A stretch of 64,000 bases of DNA, taken from the NCBI GenBank assembly GCA_963755755.1, contig CAVWLJ010000010.1, forward strand, positions 434,001 through 498,000. Direction: 5' to 3'. The position numbers were made by a program, and so were the translations under genes. The notes beneath the pieces are model-generated. The model worked only from the letters and a program-made list of their open reading frames with translations. It did no database searches and was not told the DNA's origin. Shown here in pieces: positions 1-8,534 of this stretch. This DNA comes from DATKNA01 sp963755755 (GTDB taxonomy: Bacteria > Actinomycetota > Actinomycetes > Actinomycetales > Kineosporiaceae). Position 1 is the first letter of the stretch. Every line of letters starts with the position of its first letter.

Positions 1-622
1 GGCGTCGCTGTTCGAGGAGCACGACTTCCACGACTTCAAGATCTCCGTGAAGCACAACGACCCGGTGGTGATGGTCCGGGCCTACGAGATGCTGGCGGAG
101 CGCGGCGACTGGCCGCTGCACCTCGGCGTCACCGAGGCCGGTCCGGCGTTCCAGGGCACGATCAAGTCCTCCGTCGCCTTCGGCGCCCTGCTGGGCAAGG
201 GGATCGGCGACACCATCCGGGTGTCGCTCTCGGCCCCGCCGGTCGAGGAGGTCAAGGTCGGCATCCAGATCCTCCAGTCGCTGAACCTGCGGCCGCGCAA
301 GCTGGAGATCGTCTCCTGCCCGTCGTGCGGGCGAGCGCAGGTCGACGTCTACAAGCTCGCCGAGGAGGTCACCGCCGGGCTCGACGGCCTCGAGGTGCCG
401 CTGCGGGTCGCCGTCATGGGCTGCGTCGTCAACGGACCGGGCGAGGCGCGGGAGGCTGACCTCGGCGTCGCGTCCGGCAACGGCAAGGGGCAGATCTTCG
501 TCCGCGGCCAGGTGGTCAAGACCGTGCCGGAGTCGCAGATCGTCGAGACCCTCATCGAGGAGGCCATGCGCCTCGCGGAGGACGTGAGCGACGAGGGCTC
601 GCCGGTGGTCTCCGTCAGCTGA
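1..622 (+). CDS. ispG: 4-hydroxy-3-methylbut-2-enyl diphosphate synthase (IspG/GcpE), C-terminal part
   Basis: Iron-sulfur enzyme of the non-mevalonate (MEP) isoprenoid pathway; it reductively opens the cyclic diphosphate made by IspF. The gene enters from the left edge already in frame (codons begin at base 2), so only about 206 C-terminal residues are visible. The family signature is clear: the stretch around KISVKHNDP near the start, then CPSCGR at about fragment residue 106 and GCVVNGPGE at about residue 140. These carry the three cysteines and the glutamate that hold the 4Fe-4S cluster. The following GNAT gene matches the gcpE-Rv2867c order of Mycobacterium tuberculosis. Identification is firm; the N-terminal barrel lies outside the window. 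Confidence 0.97.
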   Translation, partial: ASLFEEHDFHDFKISVKHNDPVVMVRAYEMLAERGDWPLHLGVTEAGPAFQGTIKSSVAFGALLGKGIGDTIRVSLSAPPVEEVKVGIQILQSLNLRPRKLEIVSCPSCGRAQVDVYKLAEEVTAGLDGLEVPLRVAVMGCVVNGPGEAREADLGVASGNGKGQIFVRGQVVKTVPESQIVETLIEEAMRLAEDVSDEGSPVVSVS

Positions 623-678
623 GCGATCATGCGCGTGTGTGGTCGCGGGGAGGCGCCACCCTGGGTGAGGATGCGTGC

Positions 679-1524
679 GTGCTGCGATCCTCCGTGCGCG
701 TCCTCGGGCGCCACGACGTCGACGAGGCGCTCGCCCTGTGCGCCCGCGACTCCGTCGCGAACCTGTTCGTCGCGTCGCGCCTGCACGCATCCCGGCAGCG
801 CGGCGCGGGCGGCGAGTTCTGGGGCTGGTACGACGGGGGCGAGCTGCGCAGCCTGTGCTGGTCGGGTGCGAACCTGGTGCCCGTCGAGGCGACCGCGGAG
901 GCCCTCGACGTCTTCGCGGACCGGGCCCGGCGGCAGGGCCGGCAGTGCTCCTCGATCGTCGGTCCGGCGGTCGCCGTCCTGAGCCTGTGGGATCAGCTCG
1001 AGCCGTTCTGGGGCCCGGCGCGCGACGTCCGGCCGGAGCAGCCGCTGATGGCGATCGACGGCCCGCCGCTCGTGCCGGCCGACCCGCTGGTGCGGACGAC
1101 GACGCCCGAGGACCTGCCCGTCGTCACCCCCGCCTGTGTCGCGATGTTCACCGAGGAGGTCGGCTACTCGCCGGTCGCGGCCGACGGCGGCGCGCTGTAC
1201 CACGCGCAGGTGGCGGGCCTGGTCTCCGCGGGTCGCTCGCTCGCCCGGATCGAGGAGGGCCTGCGCGGGCGGGAGGTCGTCTTCAAGGCCGAGCTCGGAT
1301 CGGTGATCCCCGAGGGCGCCCAGGTGCAGGGCGTCTGGGTCAACCCGCAGTACCGCGGGCGCGGCCTCGCGGCACCCGGCATGGCGGCGGTGGTCCGGAT
1401 CGTGCGCGCCCGGTTCGCGCCGTCCGTGTCGCTGTACGTGAACAGCTACAACGTGCGCGCCGTGCGGACCTACGAACGCGTCGGCTTCCGCCGCGTCGGC
1501 ACCTTCGCCACGATCCTCTTCTGA
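679..1524 (+). CDS. GNAT-family acetyltransferase with N-terminal DUF4081-like domain
   Basis: Predicted N-acetyltransferase of 281 residues. The C-terminal half has the GNAT core: QGVWVNPQYRGRGLAAP resembles the acetyl-CoA-binding motif A, followed by a YVNSYNVRAVRTYERVGF segment typical of motif B. The N-terminal half resembles DUF4081, which accompanies GNAT domains in actinobacteria. I chose the GTG at 679 because GGTGAGG at 664-670 is well spaced; a longer reading from 637 has no better site. It lies directly behind ispG as in mycobacteria (Rv2867c-like position). Substrate unknown. The closing codons meet the remnant region on the opposite strand tail to tail. Confidence 0.85.
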   Translation: MLRSSVRVLGRHDVDEALALCARDSVANLFVASRLHASRQRGAGGEFWGWYDGGELRSLCWSGANLVPVEATAEALDVFADRARRQGRQCSSIVGPAVAVLSLWDQLEPFWGPARDVRPEQPLMAIDGPPLVPADPLVRTTTPEDLPVVTPACVAMFTEEVGYSPVAADGGALYHAQVAGLVSAGRSLARIEEGLRGREVVFKAELGSVIPEGAQVQGVWVNPQYRGRGLAAPGMAAVVRIVRARFAPSVSLYVNSYNVRAVRTYERVGFRRVGTFATILF

Positions 1525-1758
1525 TCACCCCGCCCGCCGTTCCCACGTCTCCCGCACCACCTCGCCCACCCACCCGGGCTCGAGGCCGCGGTCCATGCCG
1601 CCCTTGTGATCGCCGAGCGGACCGCAATCGGCCTACTCGCGCTCGGGCCGCCGGTATCCGCCCTGGTCCGGGTCGTCCTCCCGGTCCTCCTCTGCTGGTT
1701 GCGGTATGGCCGGCGATCATCCCACCGCTTGATCGCCAGGAGCGAGAGCTGTCGGCCT
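1525..1758 (-). other. Decayed sequence with fragments of minus-strand reading frames
   Basis: No intact gene. On the minus strand one frame ends in a coding-like tail (motif EPGWVGEVVRETWERRAG, stop at 1525-1527), and a second short acidic frame (EDDPDQGGYRRPERE) is closed by a stop just upstream of it. Neither has a recognisable start, and neither continues the DUF559 domain expected after the upstream remnant. One copy of a 19-bp direct repeat lies at 1701-1719. I read this as a scar of rearrangement or deletion; I cannot name the source genes. Confidence 0.45.
1701..1719. repeat. 19-bp direct repeat, copy 1
   Basis: GCGGTATGGCCGGCGATCA occurs here and again, identically, at 2613-2631. 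The two copies flank the AbiEi/DUF559-type remnant, about 0.9 kb apart. I found no further copy in the window by eye. Possible origins are an interspersed intergenic repeat or a recombination footprint. Confidence 0.8.
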
Positions 1759-2558
1759 TCAGGGCGATCCGCGCTGCGGCTCGCCGAGGTCGTCGTGAAC
1801 GACCCCGATCGCCAGCGGCACCCGCTGCTGCGGACGGAAACCGTTGACTCCCGCGTCCAGCGCCACCGCCCGCAGCCCCGACTCGAACGGGTTCGCCGCC
1901 TCGCCGTCGGCCTCCATCGCGACGCGCAGGGCTGCGCGAGGCCAGGTCCTCGGCGCGAGCGCGCTCCCTCGACCAGGTCCTCCGACCGCAGGAGGCCTTC
2001 GCCGACGGCGGAATCCGCCTCGGCGAGACCTTCGGCGAACGGGAGCGTCGCGGCGCTGTCCAGCACGGTGCGCAGGACCGTCGTCCTGTAGCCGCGGACG
2101 TCGCCAGGGAGCAGCCTCGCGTAGTGGAGTGCGACGGCGGCCTCCGGCGGCAGGTGCGAGGACGGCGGGATCGTCACGTGAACGCTGCTGGGGCGGACCA
2201 GGACCGCGAGCGCGTGCTCGACGGCCGCCGACAGGTGGGAGACGACGCCGCCGAGCCGCACCGCGACGGACTGCGTGGGCGGGAGGTCGGGGAGTGCGTA
2301 GACCCCGCGGCGGGCTCGGACGATCACGCCGGCGTCCAGGGCGCGGCGAAGGGCGTGCTGGGTGCACCGCCCTTGCAACTGATGCCACGTGGCTCGTCCG
2401 CCCAGTGCGCGCACGACCGCCGCGGGCGGGCGTGGAGCGGGGCCGGACGGACGACGAGGCGATCGTGCCGAGGCTGGACGTCGGTGGCCCAAGTGCTCGG
2501 TCCACAGCGGTCCCGTCGTCCACATCCCGCGGACCGACGCTTGACTCAGATACCGCAA
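1759..2558 (-). pseudogene. Remnant of an AbiEi-like winged-helix / DUF559 endonuclease-type protein
   Basis: The N-terminal frame reads a winged-helix segment like those of AbiEi-type antitoxins (VVRALGGRATWHQLQG, then ARRGVYALPD) and continues about 130 residues. After a frame break near 1945 the phase changes and reads VAMEADGEAANPFESGLRA, typical of the DUF559 (Vsr-like nuclease) portion of these fusion proteins. The frame then stops at 1759, before the catalytic half expected of DUF559. It is therefore both frameshifted and truncated. Such genes are common, patchily distributed accessory genes in actinobacteria. Start near 2558 is a guess; the first confidently domain-like residues begin about 50 codons later. 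Confidence 0.6.
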
Positions 2559-2802
2559 CCGGGGCGCGCCGGGAGGGCCGCATGCGGTGCCAGGGCAGCG
2601 GTAACCCCGGACGCGGTATGGCCGGCGATCACCGGGGAGTCGGCGCCGGGAAGCCGCGGACGAGTCGCGCTGACCGGGCGGAGCGGCGGGGAGTGCAGCG
2701 AGGGCGGGCGCGCCGGGGCAGCGACCAGGGGGTGGGGCGTAAGTCGGGGGCGGGGGCGTGCGGGGCGCCGGTAGCCTGGATCCTCGACCACGGGAGGTAC
2801 AC
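2559..2802. other. Intergenic region upstream of proS
   Basis: Non-coding in appearance. It holds the second copy of the 19-bp direct repeat (2613-2631). Just before proS, TAGCCT at 2772-2777 could serve as a -10 box, and GGGAGG at 2792-2797 is the ribosome-binding site for the GTG at 2803. No convincing -35 element was seen. Confidence 0.5.
2613..2631. repeat. 19-bp direct repeat, copy 2
   Basis: Identical to the copy at 1701-1719, same orientation. Located between the decayed gene and proS. Confidence 0.8.
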
Positions 2803-4563
2803 GTGCTGCTGCGGATGTCGTCGTTGTTCCTGCGTACCCTGCGCGAGGACCCGGCGGACGCGGAGGTCCCGAGCCACCGGCTGCTGGTGCGTGCGGGCTA
2901 CATCCGCAGGGCGGCGCCCGGCATCTACTCCTGGCTCCCGCTGGGCTACCTCGTGTACCGGAACGTCGAGCGCATCGTGCGCGAGGAGATGGACCGGATG
3001 GGCGCGCAGGAGGTGCACTTCCCCGCGCTGCTGCCGCGCGAGCCCTACGAGGCCACCGGCCGCTGGGACGAGTACGGCGACAGCATCTTCCGGATCAAGG
3101 ATCGCAAGGGCAACGACTACCTCCTCGGCCCGACCCACGAGGAGATGTTCACCCTGCTGGTCAAGGACCTGTACTCCTCGTACAAGGACCTGCCGCTGTC
3201 GATCTATCAGATCCAGCTCAAGTACCGGGACGAGGCCCGCCCACGCGGCGGCCTGCTCCGCGGCCGCGAGTTCGTCATGAAGGACTCCTACTCCTTCGAC
3301 ATCGACGACGCCGGCCTCGAACGGTCCTACCGGAAGCACCGCGAGGCCTACATCCGCACCTTCGACCGGCTCGGGCTCGACTACGTGATCGTCTCCGCCA
3401 TGTCCGGGGCGATGGGCGGCAGCAAGAGCGAGGAGTTCCTGCAGCCGACCGAGGTCGGCGAGGACACGTTCGTCCGCTGTGAGAACGGCGACTACGCCGC
3501 CAACGTCGAGGCCGTCGTCACCCCCGTCCCGGCCGCCCGCGACTGGGAGGGTCTGCCCGACAAGCACGTCGAGGACACCCCGGACACGCCGACCATCGAC
3601 ACCCTCGTCGCGGTCGCCAACGAGCGCTTCCCCCGCAGCGACGGGAGGGCATGGACGGCGGCGGACACCCTCAAGAACGTCGTCGTCACGGTCGTCCACC
3701 CCGACGGCAGCCGCGAGCCCCTCGTCGTCGGCGTCCCCGGTGACCGCGACGTCGACACCAAGCGTCTCGAGGCGACGCTCGCGCCCGCCGAGGTCGAGCC
3801 GTTCACGGAGTTCGAGAAGTACCCCCAGCTCGTGAAGGGCTACCTCGGCCCCGAGGTGCTCGGTGAGAAGAGCGCCTCGGGGATCCGGTACCTCCTCGAC
3901 CCCCGGATCGTCCCCGGTACCACGTGGATCACCGGCGCCAACGAGCCCGGGCGGCACGTCTTCGACCTCGTCGCCGGGCGCGACTTCGAGGGCGACGGCA
4001 CCGTCGAGGCCGCCGAGGTCCGCGACGGCGACCTCTGCCCGATCGACGGCGGCCGGCTCGAGACCGCCCGGGGCATCGAGATCGGCCACATCTTCCAGCT
4101 CGGCCGCAAGTACGCCGAGGCGCTCGGCCTGCAGGTGCTCGACGAGAACGGGAAGCTCGTCACCGTCACGATGGGCAGCTACGGCATCGGCGTCAGCCGC
4201 GCCGTCGCCGCCGTCGTCGAGGCCACGTACGACGACCTCGGCCTCTGCTGGCCGCGGGAGGTCGCGCCCGCCGACGTCCACGTGGTGGCGACGGGCAAGG
4301 ACGACGAGATCTTCCGGGCGGCCGACCGGATCTGCGCCGAGCTCGAGGCCGCCGGCGTCCGGGTGCTCTACGACGACCGGCCGAAGGTCTCGCCCGGGGT
4401 CAAGTTCAAGGACGCCGAGCTGCTCGGCGTCCCGACCATCCTCGTCGTGGGGCGCAACCTCGCCGAGGGCACGCTCGAGATCCGGGACCGGCGCACGGGC
4501 GAGCGCGAGGAGGTCCCGGCCGAGGAGGCCGTCGCCCGGGTGACGGCCATCGTGCGCGCATGA
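2803..4563 (+). CDS. proS: Prolyl-tRNA synthetase
   Basis: Charges tRNA-Pro with proline in the cytoplasm. The 586-residue length and layout fit the bacterial-type class II enzyme with an inserted editing domain (about residues 220-400) and a C-terminal anticodon-binding domain. Class II motif 2 is seen in YRDEARPRGGLLRGREF, and motif 3 lies near GSYGIGVSR. The N-terminus MSSLFLRTLREDPADAE is highly typical. The GTG at 2803 is preferred over the upstream in-frame ATG because GGGAGG stands five bases before it. The stop overlaps the next start (ATGA), so the HAD gene is probably co-translated. Confidence 0.97.
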   Translation: MLLRMSSLFLRTLREDPADAEVPSHRLLVRAGYIRRAAPGIYSWLPLGYLVYRNVERIVREEMDRMGAQEVHFPALLPREPYEATGRWDEYGDSIFRIKDRKGNDYLLGPTHEEMFTLLVKDLYSSYKDLPLSIYQIQLKYRDEARPRGGLLRGREFVMKDSYSFDIDDAGLERSYRKHREAYIRTFDRLGLDYVIVSAMSGAMGGSKSEEFLQPTEVGEDTFVRCENGDYAANVEAVVTPVPAARDWEGLPDKHVEDTPDTPTIDTLVAVANERFPRSDGRAWTAADTLKNVVVTVVHPDGSREPLVVGVPGDRDVDTKRLEATLAPAEVEPFTEFEKYPQLVKGYLGPEVLGEKSASGIRYLLDPRIVPGTTWITGANEPGRHVFDLVAGRDFEGDGTVEAAEVRDGDLCPIDGGRLETARGIEIGHIFQLGRKYAEALGLQVLDENGKLVTVTMGSYGIGVSRAVAAVVEATYDDLGLCWPREVAPADVHVVATGKDDEIFRAADRICAELEAAGVRVLYDDRPKVSPGVKFKDAELLGVPTILVVGRNLAEGTLEIRDRRTGEREEVPAEEAVARVTAIVRA

Positions 4564-5282
4564 GGGTGCGAGCGGTCCTCTTCGACTGGGGCGGCACGCT
4601 CACCCCCTGGCACACCATCGACTTCACCTCCCAGTGGCGCAGCTACGCGCTGGCCTACACCGGGGACGCCGAGGAGGCGGAGCGGCTCGCCAAGGAGATC
4701 ACGGCGGCCGAGGAGCGGGCCTGGCGCCGGCTGCGCGGGGACGGCGGCAGCGCCCGGATCGCGGACATCCTCGCCGAGGCCGGCGTCGACACCGACCACC
4801 CCGGCCACCCGGCCGCGCAGAGCGCGTACGAGGAGTTCTGGGAGCCGCACACCTTGACGGACCCGGACGTGCCGGTGGTGTTCCGGGGGCTGAAGGAGCG
4901 CGGCGTCAAGGTCGGGGTGCTCTCGAACACCATCTGGTCGCGCGACTTCCACGAGCGGGTGTTCGCCCGCGACGGCGTCCTCGAGCTGCTCGACGGCGCC
5001 GTGTACACGAGCGAGATCGACCACGCCAAGCCCCACCCGGAGGCGTTCCGGGCGGCCATGCGTGCCGTCGGCGTCGACGACCCGCAGGTCTGCGTCTACG
5101 TCGGCGACCGCGCGTACGAGGACGTCCACGGTGCGCAGCGGGTGGGCATGCGGGCCGTCCTCGTGCCCCACTCGGACATCCCCGCCGGTCAGCAGGTGCC
5201 CGTCGACGTCCGGCCGGACGCCGTGGTGCAGCGCCTCGCCGAGGTCCTCGACGTCGTCGACGGCTGGAACGCCACGGCGTGA
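4560..5282 (+). CDS. HAD-superfamily hydrolase
   Basis: Predicted small-molecule phosphatase or related hydrolase of 240 residues. HAD motifs in order: DWGGTLT near residue 9 (nucleophile Asp; the second Asp of DxDxT is Gly, a known subfamily variant), LSNTIW (motif II), KPHPEAF (motif III Lys) and VGDRAYED (motif IV acidic pair). A four-helix cap lies between motifs I and II. The loss of the second Asp, which usually acts as general acid, may mean slow or different chemistry. It overlaps proS by four bases and the following permease gene by four bases, suggesting one transcript. Substrate unknown. Confidence 0.88.
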   Translation: MRVRAVLFDWGGTLTPWHTIDFTSQWRSYALAYTGDAEEAERLAKEITAAEERAWRRLRGDGGSARIADILAEAGVDTDHPGHPAAQSAYEEFWEPHTLTDPDVPVVFRGLKERGVKVGVLSNTIWSRDFHERVFARDGVLELLDGAVYTSEIDHAKPHPEAFRAAMRAVGVDDPQVCVYVGDRAYEDVHGAQRVGMRAVLVPHSDIPAGQQVPVDVRPDAVVQRLAEVLDVVDGWNATA

Positions 5283-6076
5283 CCTGGCTCGACCTGCCGG
5301 GGCACGTCTCCGGGCCGACCGTCGGGCTGCTCGTGTTCGCCGCGCTGGTCGCCGGCTGGGTGGACGCCGTCGTCGGCGGCGGCGGGCTGATCCAGCTGCC
5401 GGCGCTGCTCATCGGGCTGCCGGCGGCCGCCCCGGCGCAGATCCTGGCCACGAACAAGCTCTCCGGCGTGGCCGGCACCGCGACGGCGGCGCGGACGTAC
5501 ACGCGCCGCGTGCGCCCCGACTGGGCGACCGCGGTGCCGATGGCCCTGACCGCGCTGGCGGGCGCGGCCGTCGGCGCGGCCTGCGCGACCCTCCTCCCGC
5601 AGCGGGTGTTCCGGCCCCTCGTGCTGGTCCTGATCGTCGGCGTCGGGATCTACACGTGGCGGCGCCCGGGCCTGGGCCGCGTCCACGCGCCCCACCCCGA
5701 CCCCCGGCGGCACCGCGTGGTGGCGCTGGGCGCCGGCGCCGGGATCGGCTTCTACGACGGCATCTTCGGCCCGGGCACCGGCTCGTTCCTCGTCTTCGTC
5801 CTCGTCGGCGTCCTCACCTACGGCTTCCTCGAGGCCAGCGCCCTGGGCAAGATCACCAACTTCGCGACGAACGTGGGCGCGCTGCTCGTCTTCATCCCGC
5901 ACGGCGCGCCGCTCTGGCGCCTCGGCCTGCTCATGGCCACCGCGAACGTCGCCGGCGGCTGGACCGGCGCGCGGATCGCCACCAAGCAGGGCAGCGGGTT
6001 CGTCCGGACCGTCTTCCTGGTCGTCGTCGCGCTGCTCGTCGTCCGGCTCGGCTGGGACGTCGCGCACGGGCGATGA
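5279..6076 (+). CDS. TauE/SafE (TSUP) family membrane permease
   Basis: Integral membrane protein of 265 residues with about eight hydrophobic segments arranged as two related halves. The first half has GWVDAVVGGGGLIQLPAL and ATNKLSG, the second GFYDGIFGPGTGSFLVF and GKITNFATN, which are the paired TSUP signatures. The family exports sulfite, sulfonates or other organic anions. The YfcA-like branch, to which these motifs point, has no firm substrate. The GTG start overlaps the HAD stop (GTGA). Function beyond transport is inference. Confidence 0.88.
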   Translation: MTWLDLPGHVSGPTVGLLVFAALVAGWVDAVVGGGGLIQLPALLIGLPAAAPAQILATNKLSGVAGTATAARTYTRRVRPDWATAVPMALTALAGAAVGAACATLLPQRVFRPLVLVLIVGVGIYTWRRPGLGRVHAPHPDPRRHRVVALGAGAGIGFYDGIFGPGTGSFLVFVLVGVLTYGFLEASALGKITNFATNVGALLVFIPHGAPLWRLGLLMATANVAGGWTGARIATKQGSGFVRTVFLVVVALLVVRLGWDVAHGR

Positions 6077-6078
6077 CG

Positions 6079-6694
6079 TCAGTCGAACGGGACGACGACG
6101 AGCTCCAGGCGGCCGCCGCCGCCGCGCTTGATCTCGACGACCCGCTCGCGGGCCTCCGCCAGCAGCGCCCCGACGTCGTGCCCGCCGTCCGAGACGACGA
6201 CCGCGACGCTGCCTGCGACCTCGACGACCCTGCCGCCGCCCACGTCCACCGGACTCCCCACGGCGCGCCGCACGCGTCGGCCGAGCACCTCGAGGGACCC
6301 CTCGCCGGGGAGGTCGACGAGCACGGCGAAGGCATCGCCGCCCACCCGGGCCACCGTGTCGGCCGTCCGCACGCAGCCGCGCAGGCGCTCGGCGACGGTG
6401 CGGAGCACGGCGTCCCCCGCGTCGTGCCCGTGCTCGGCGTTCAGGGCGGCGAAGCCGTCGAGGTCGACGAGCAGCACCGCGAGCGGGGCGGGCGCGCGCA
6501 GCCGGCGGTCGAGGGCGTTCCGCAGCCGGTCCTCGAAGACCGGGGCGGTGGCGAGCCCGGTCAACGGGTCCCGTTCGCCCCGGTCGCCCGTCGGGGCACG
6601 GGGCGTGGCGCCAGGCCCACGCGGCGCCGAGCACGAAGCCCGCCCCGAGTCCGAGGGGCACGGCCAGGGCACGTGCGCGGGCGGCGAACCGCAA
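6079..6694 (-). CDS. Membrane-anchored GGDEF-domain protein with degenerate active site (frame break near 6600)
   Basis: A TTG start at 6694, preceded by GAGGAG, opens a frame with one membrane segment (LAVPLGLGAGFVLGAAWAW). After a one-base frame break near 6600 the GGDEF domain follows (DPLTGLA, then DLDGFAALNAEHGHDAGD). The signature reads GGDAF instead of GG(D/E)EF, while the inhibitory-site motif RxxD (RTAD) stands exactly five residues before it. Active diguanylate cyclases need the fourth residue, so this protein may bind c-di-GMP rather than make it. The start codon and the join are my reconstruction. It is convergent with the TSUP gene and separated from it by two bases. Confidence 0.7.
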
Positions 6695-6783
6695 AGGATC
6701 TCCTCGGGCCGGGGACGGGTCGAGAACCCGGTCGGTCGCGGCGCCGCCGTCCTGATCCGCCGGACGAGCGAGCCGGGCCCGGA

Positions 6784-7892
6784 TCAGCCGGGCAGGCTCT
6801 CCCCGCGGCCGCGCCAGGCGGCCGCCCGCCGCGCGCCCGCGACCAGTCCCTCGGCCGCGTCGGACCGGTCCCCGCCGGTCGTGGCCGCCACCGCGCGCGC
6901 CGCGAGGACGGCGAGCCGGTCCTCGACCGTTCCGGCCAGCGCGACGGCCGACGCGGAGCCGAGGCCGGAGCCGAGGTCGTACGCGGGAGCCGCCGTCGGC
7001 GGCTGCACGCCGGCCGCGAGCAGCCGCTCCTCGAGCACGTCCCGCCGCGCCAGGTGCCAGGCCCAGGCGTTCCGCGCCCGGTCCCGCTGCCGCGCCTTCA
7101 CCCGGGCGACGATCGCCCCGTAGGCGTAGACCGCCGCGTGCTCGCCGGAGGTCAGCGCGGCGAGCGCGCCGCGCGCGGCGTCCGGCAGTGCGGTCGCCTC
7201 GCCGGTGCCGGGCGTGAGGGAGGGGGTGGGCGTTCCGGCGGGCGCCGCTCCCGGCAGCGGCGCGGGGCTCGGCGGCGGTCGCGGCCGGCCCGGTGCCGGC
7301 GGTGGCGGGGGAGGTGGTCAGGACGCCGGGCACGCGCAGCCGGGCCGTGGACGCGAGGAGATCGGCGTGCGTGGCGCGCGCGGCGGCGATCCGCGCGAGC
7401 AGGGCCGCCAGCCCCGGGGTCACCAGCCGGACATCGTCCAGAGCGGTCTGCGCGGCGGCGGTCTCGGCGTCCACCAGGGCCTGGACGCCGGCCGCGTTCG
7501 GCGCGGCCCTTCGACGGCGAGGGGCTGGGCGCGGAGGCCGCGGACGCGGCACCGAGCGCCACGAGGTGGGCCCGGTGATCGGCCACCACGTCCTGCAGGA
7601 GGCCGTCGAGGTCCGGGCGCGCGGCGGCGAGCGCCTGGGCCTGCCCCGCCAGCTCGAGGGCCGCGCCCCGGGCCCGGGCGAGGGCGAGGTCGTCCGCACT
7701 GCGGGTCGGGGTGGACGACGGCGTGGACGCCGAGGCGGGGGCGTCCGTGCTGCAGCCGGCCAGCCCGCCGGCGAGCAGGACACCGGCCACGCCGGCCGCT
7801 CCCGCCAGGACGGTGCGGCGCGGAACGGGCAGCCGCGCCGACGACGTCGCCTCCAGGACCTGCCCCTCGTGCCGACCCCCGTGCTCACTCAC
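6784..7892 (-). CDS. DUF4439 ferritin-like lipoprotein (two frame breaks)
   Basis: The GTG at 7892 opens a signal peptide with an Arg-Arg pair and lipobox (RRTVLAGAAGVAGVLLAGG, then LAGC), so the product is probably exported and lipid-anchored. After frame breaks near 7510 and 7230 the C-terminal DUF4439 domain is read (TSGEHAAVYAYGAIVAR, then ARRDVLEERL), a helical, ferritin-like fold without known activity. DUF4439 genes occupy the same place next to rimP in M. tuberculosis (Rv2844 region). The gene is divergent from rimP. All three segments are clearly one protein; the breaks are likely sequence errors. Confidence 0.72.
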
Positions 7893-8021
7893 CACGCCCC
7901 GGATGATTGCACGCTGTGCCCCCGGCCACCGGAAGGCCGAAGCCGTGGCGGTGCCGCAGTAGGCTGACAGGTCGTGGCGCCGCGGGCGCCGGCAGGCACG
8001 CATGCGGACGAAGGAGGCGGG

Positions 8022-8534
8022 ATGGCGGCGGTGGACGCCGTGCGCGGCCTCGCCGACGAGGTCGCGTCCGGAGCCGGGCTCGTGGTCGAGGACGTGGCCG
8101 TGCAGGCGGCGGGGCGGCGCAGAGTGGTGCGCGTGGTCGTGGACCTGCCCGAGGACGTCGCCGGGGGTGTCCCGATGGACGCCGTGGCCGCCGTGTCGCA
8201 GGCCCTGTCGCAGCGGCTCGACGAGTCCGACGCCATGGGCGGTGCCGCGTACACCCTCGAGGTGAGCTCGCCGGGGGTGGACCGGCCGCTGACGCAGCGC
8301 CGGCACTGGGCCCGGGCCCGCGGGCGGCTCGTGCGCGTCGCGCTGCGCGACGGGGGTACCCGCGCCGGCCGCCTCGAGGAGGTCGGCGACCCCGGCGTCG
8401 TCGTGGACGGCGCGACGCTGGCGTGGGGGAACGTCGCCCGGGGCAAGGTCGAGGTGGAGTTCTCCCGCCCCGACGCCGCCGACCCGGTGGACGACGGCGG
8501 GGACGACGTGGACGAGGACGGAGAGGAGGCCTGA
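8022..8534 (+). CDS. rimP: Ribosome maturation factor RimP
   Basis: Assists assembly of the small ribosomal subunit in the cytoplasm. The product is 170 residues long. The N-terminal RimP domain contains the family stretch LEVSSPGVDRPLTQRRHW, and an SH3-like C-terminal domain ends in an acidic tail. I chose the ATG at 8022 because AAGGAGG at 8011-8017 precedes it; an upstream in-frame GTG at 7974 has no such site. Its stop overlaps the nusA start (TGATG). The rimP-nusA-ylxR-infB order is the standard bacterial arrangement. Confidence 0.95.
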   Translation: MAAVDAVRGLADEVASGAGLVVEDVAVQAAGRRRVVRVVVDLPEDVAGGVPMDAVAAVSQALSQRLDESDAMGGAAYTLEVSSPGVDRPLTQRRHWARARGRLVRVALRDGGTRAGRLEEVGDPGVVVDGATLAWGNVARGKVEVEFSRPDAADPVDDGGDDVDEDGEEA

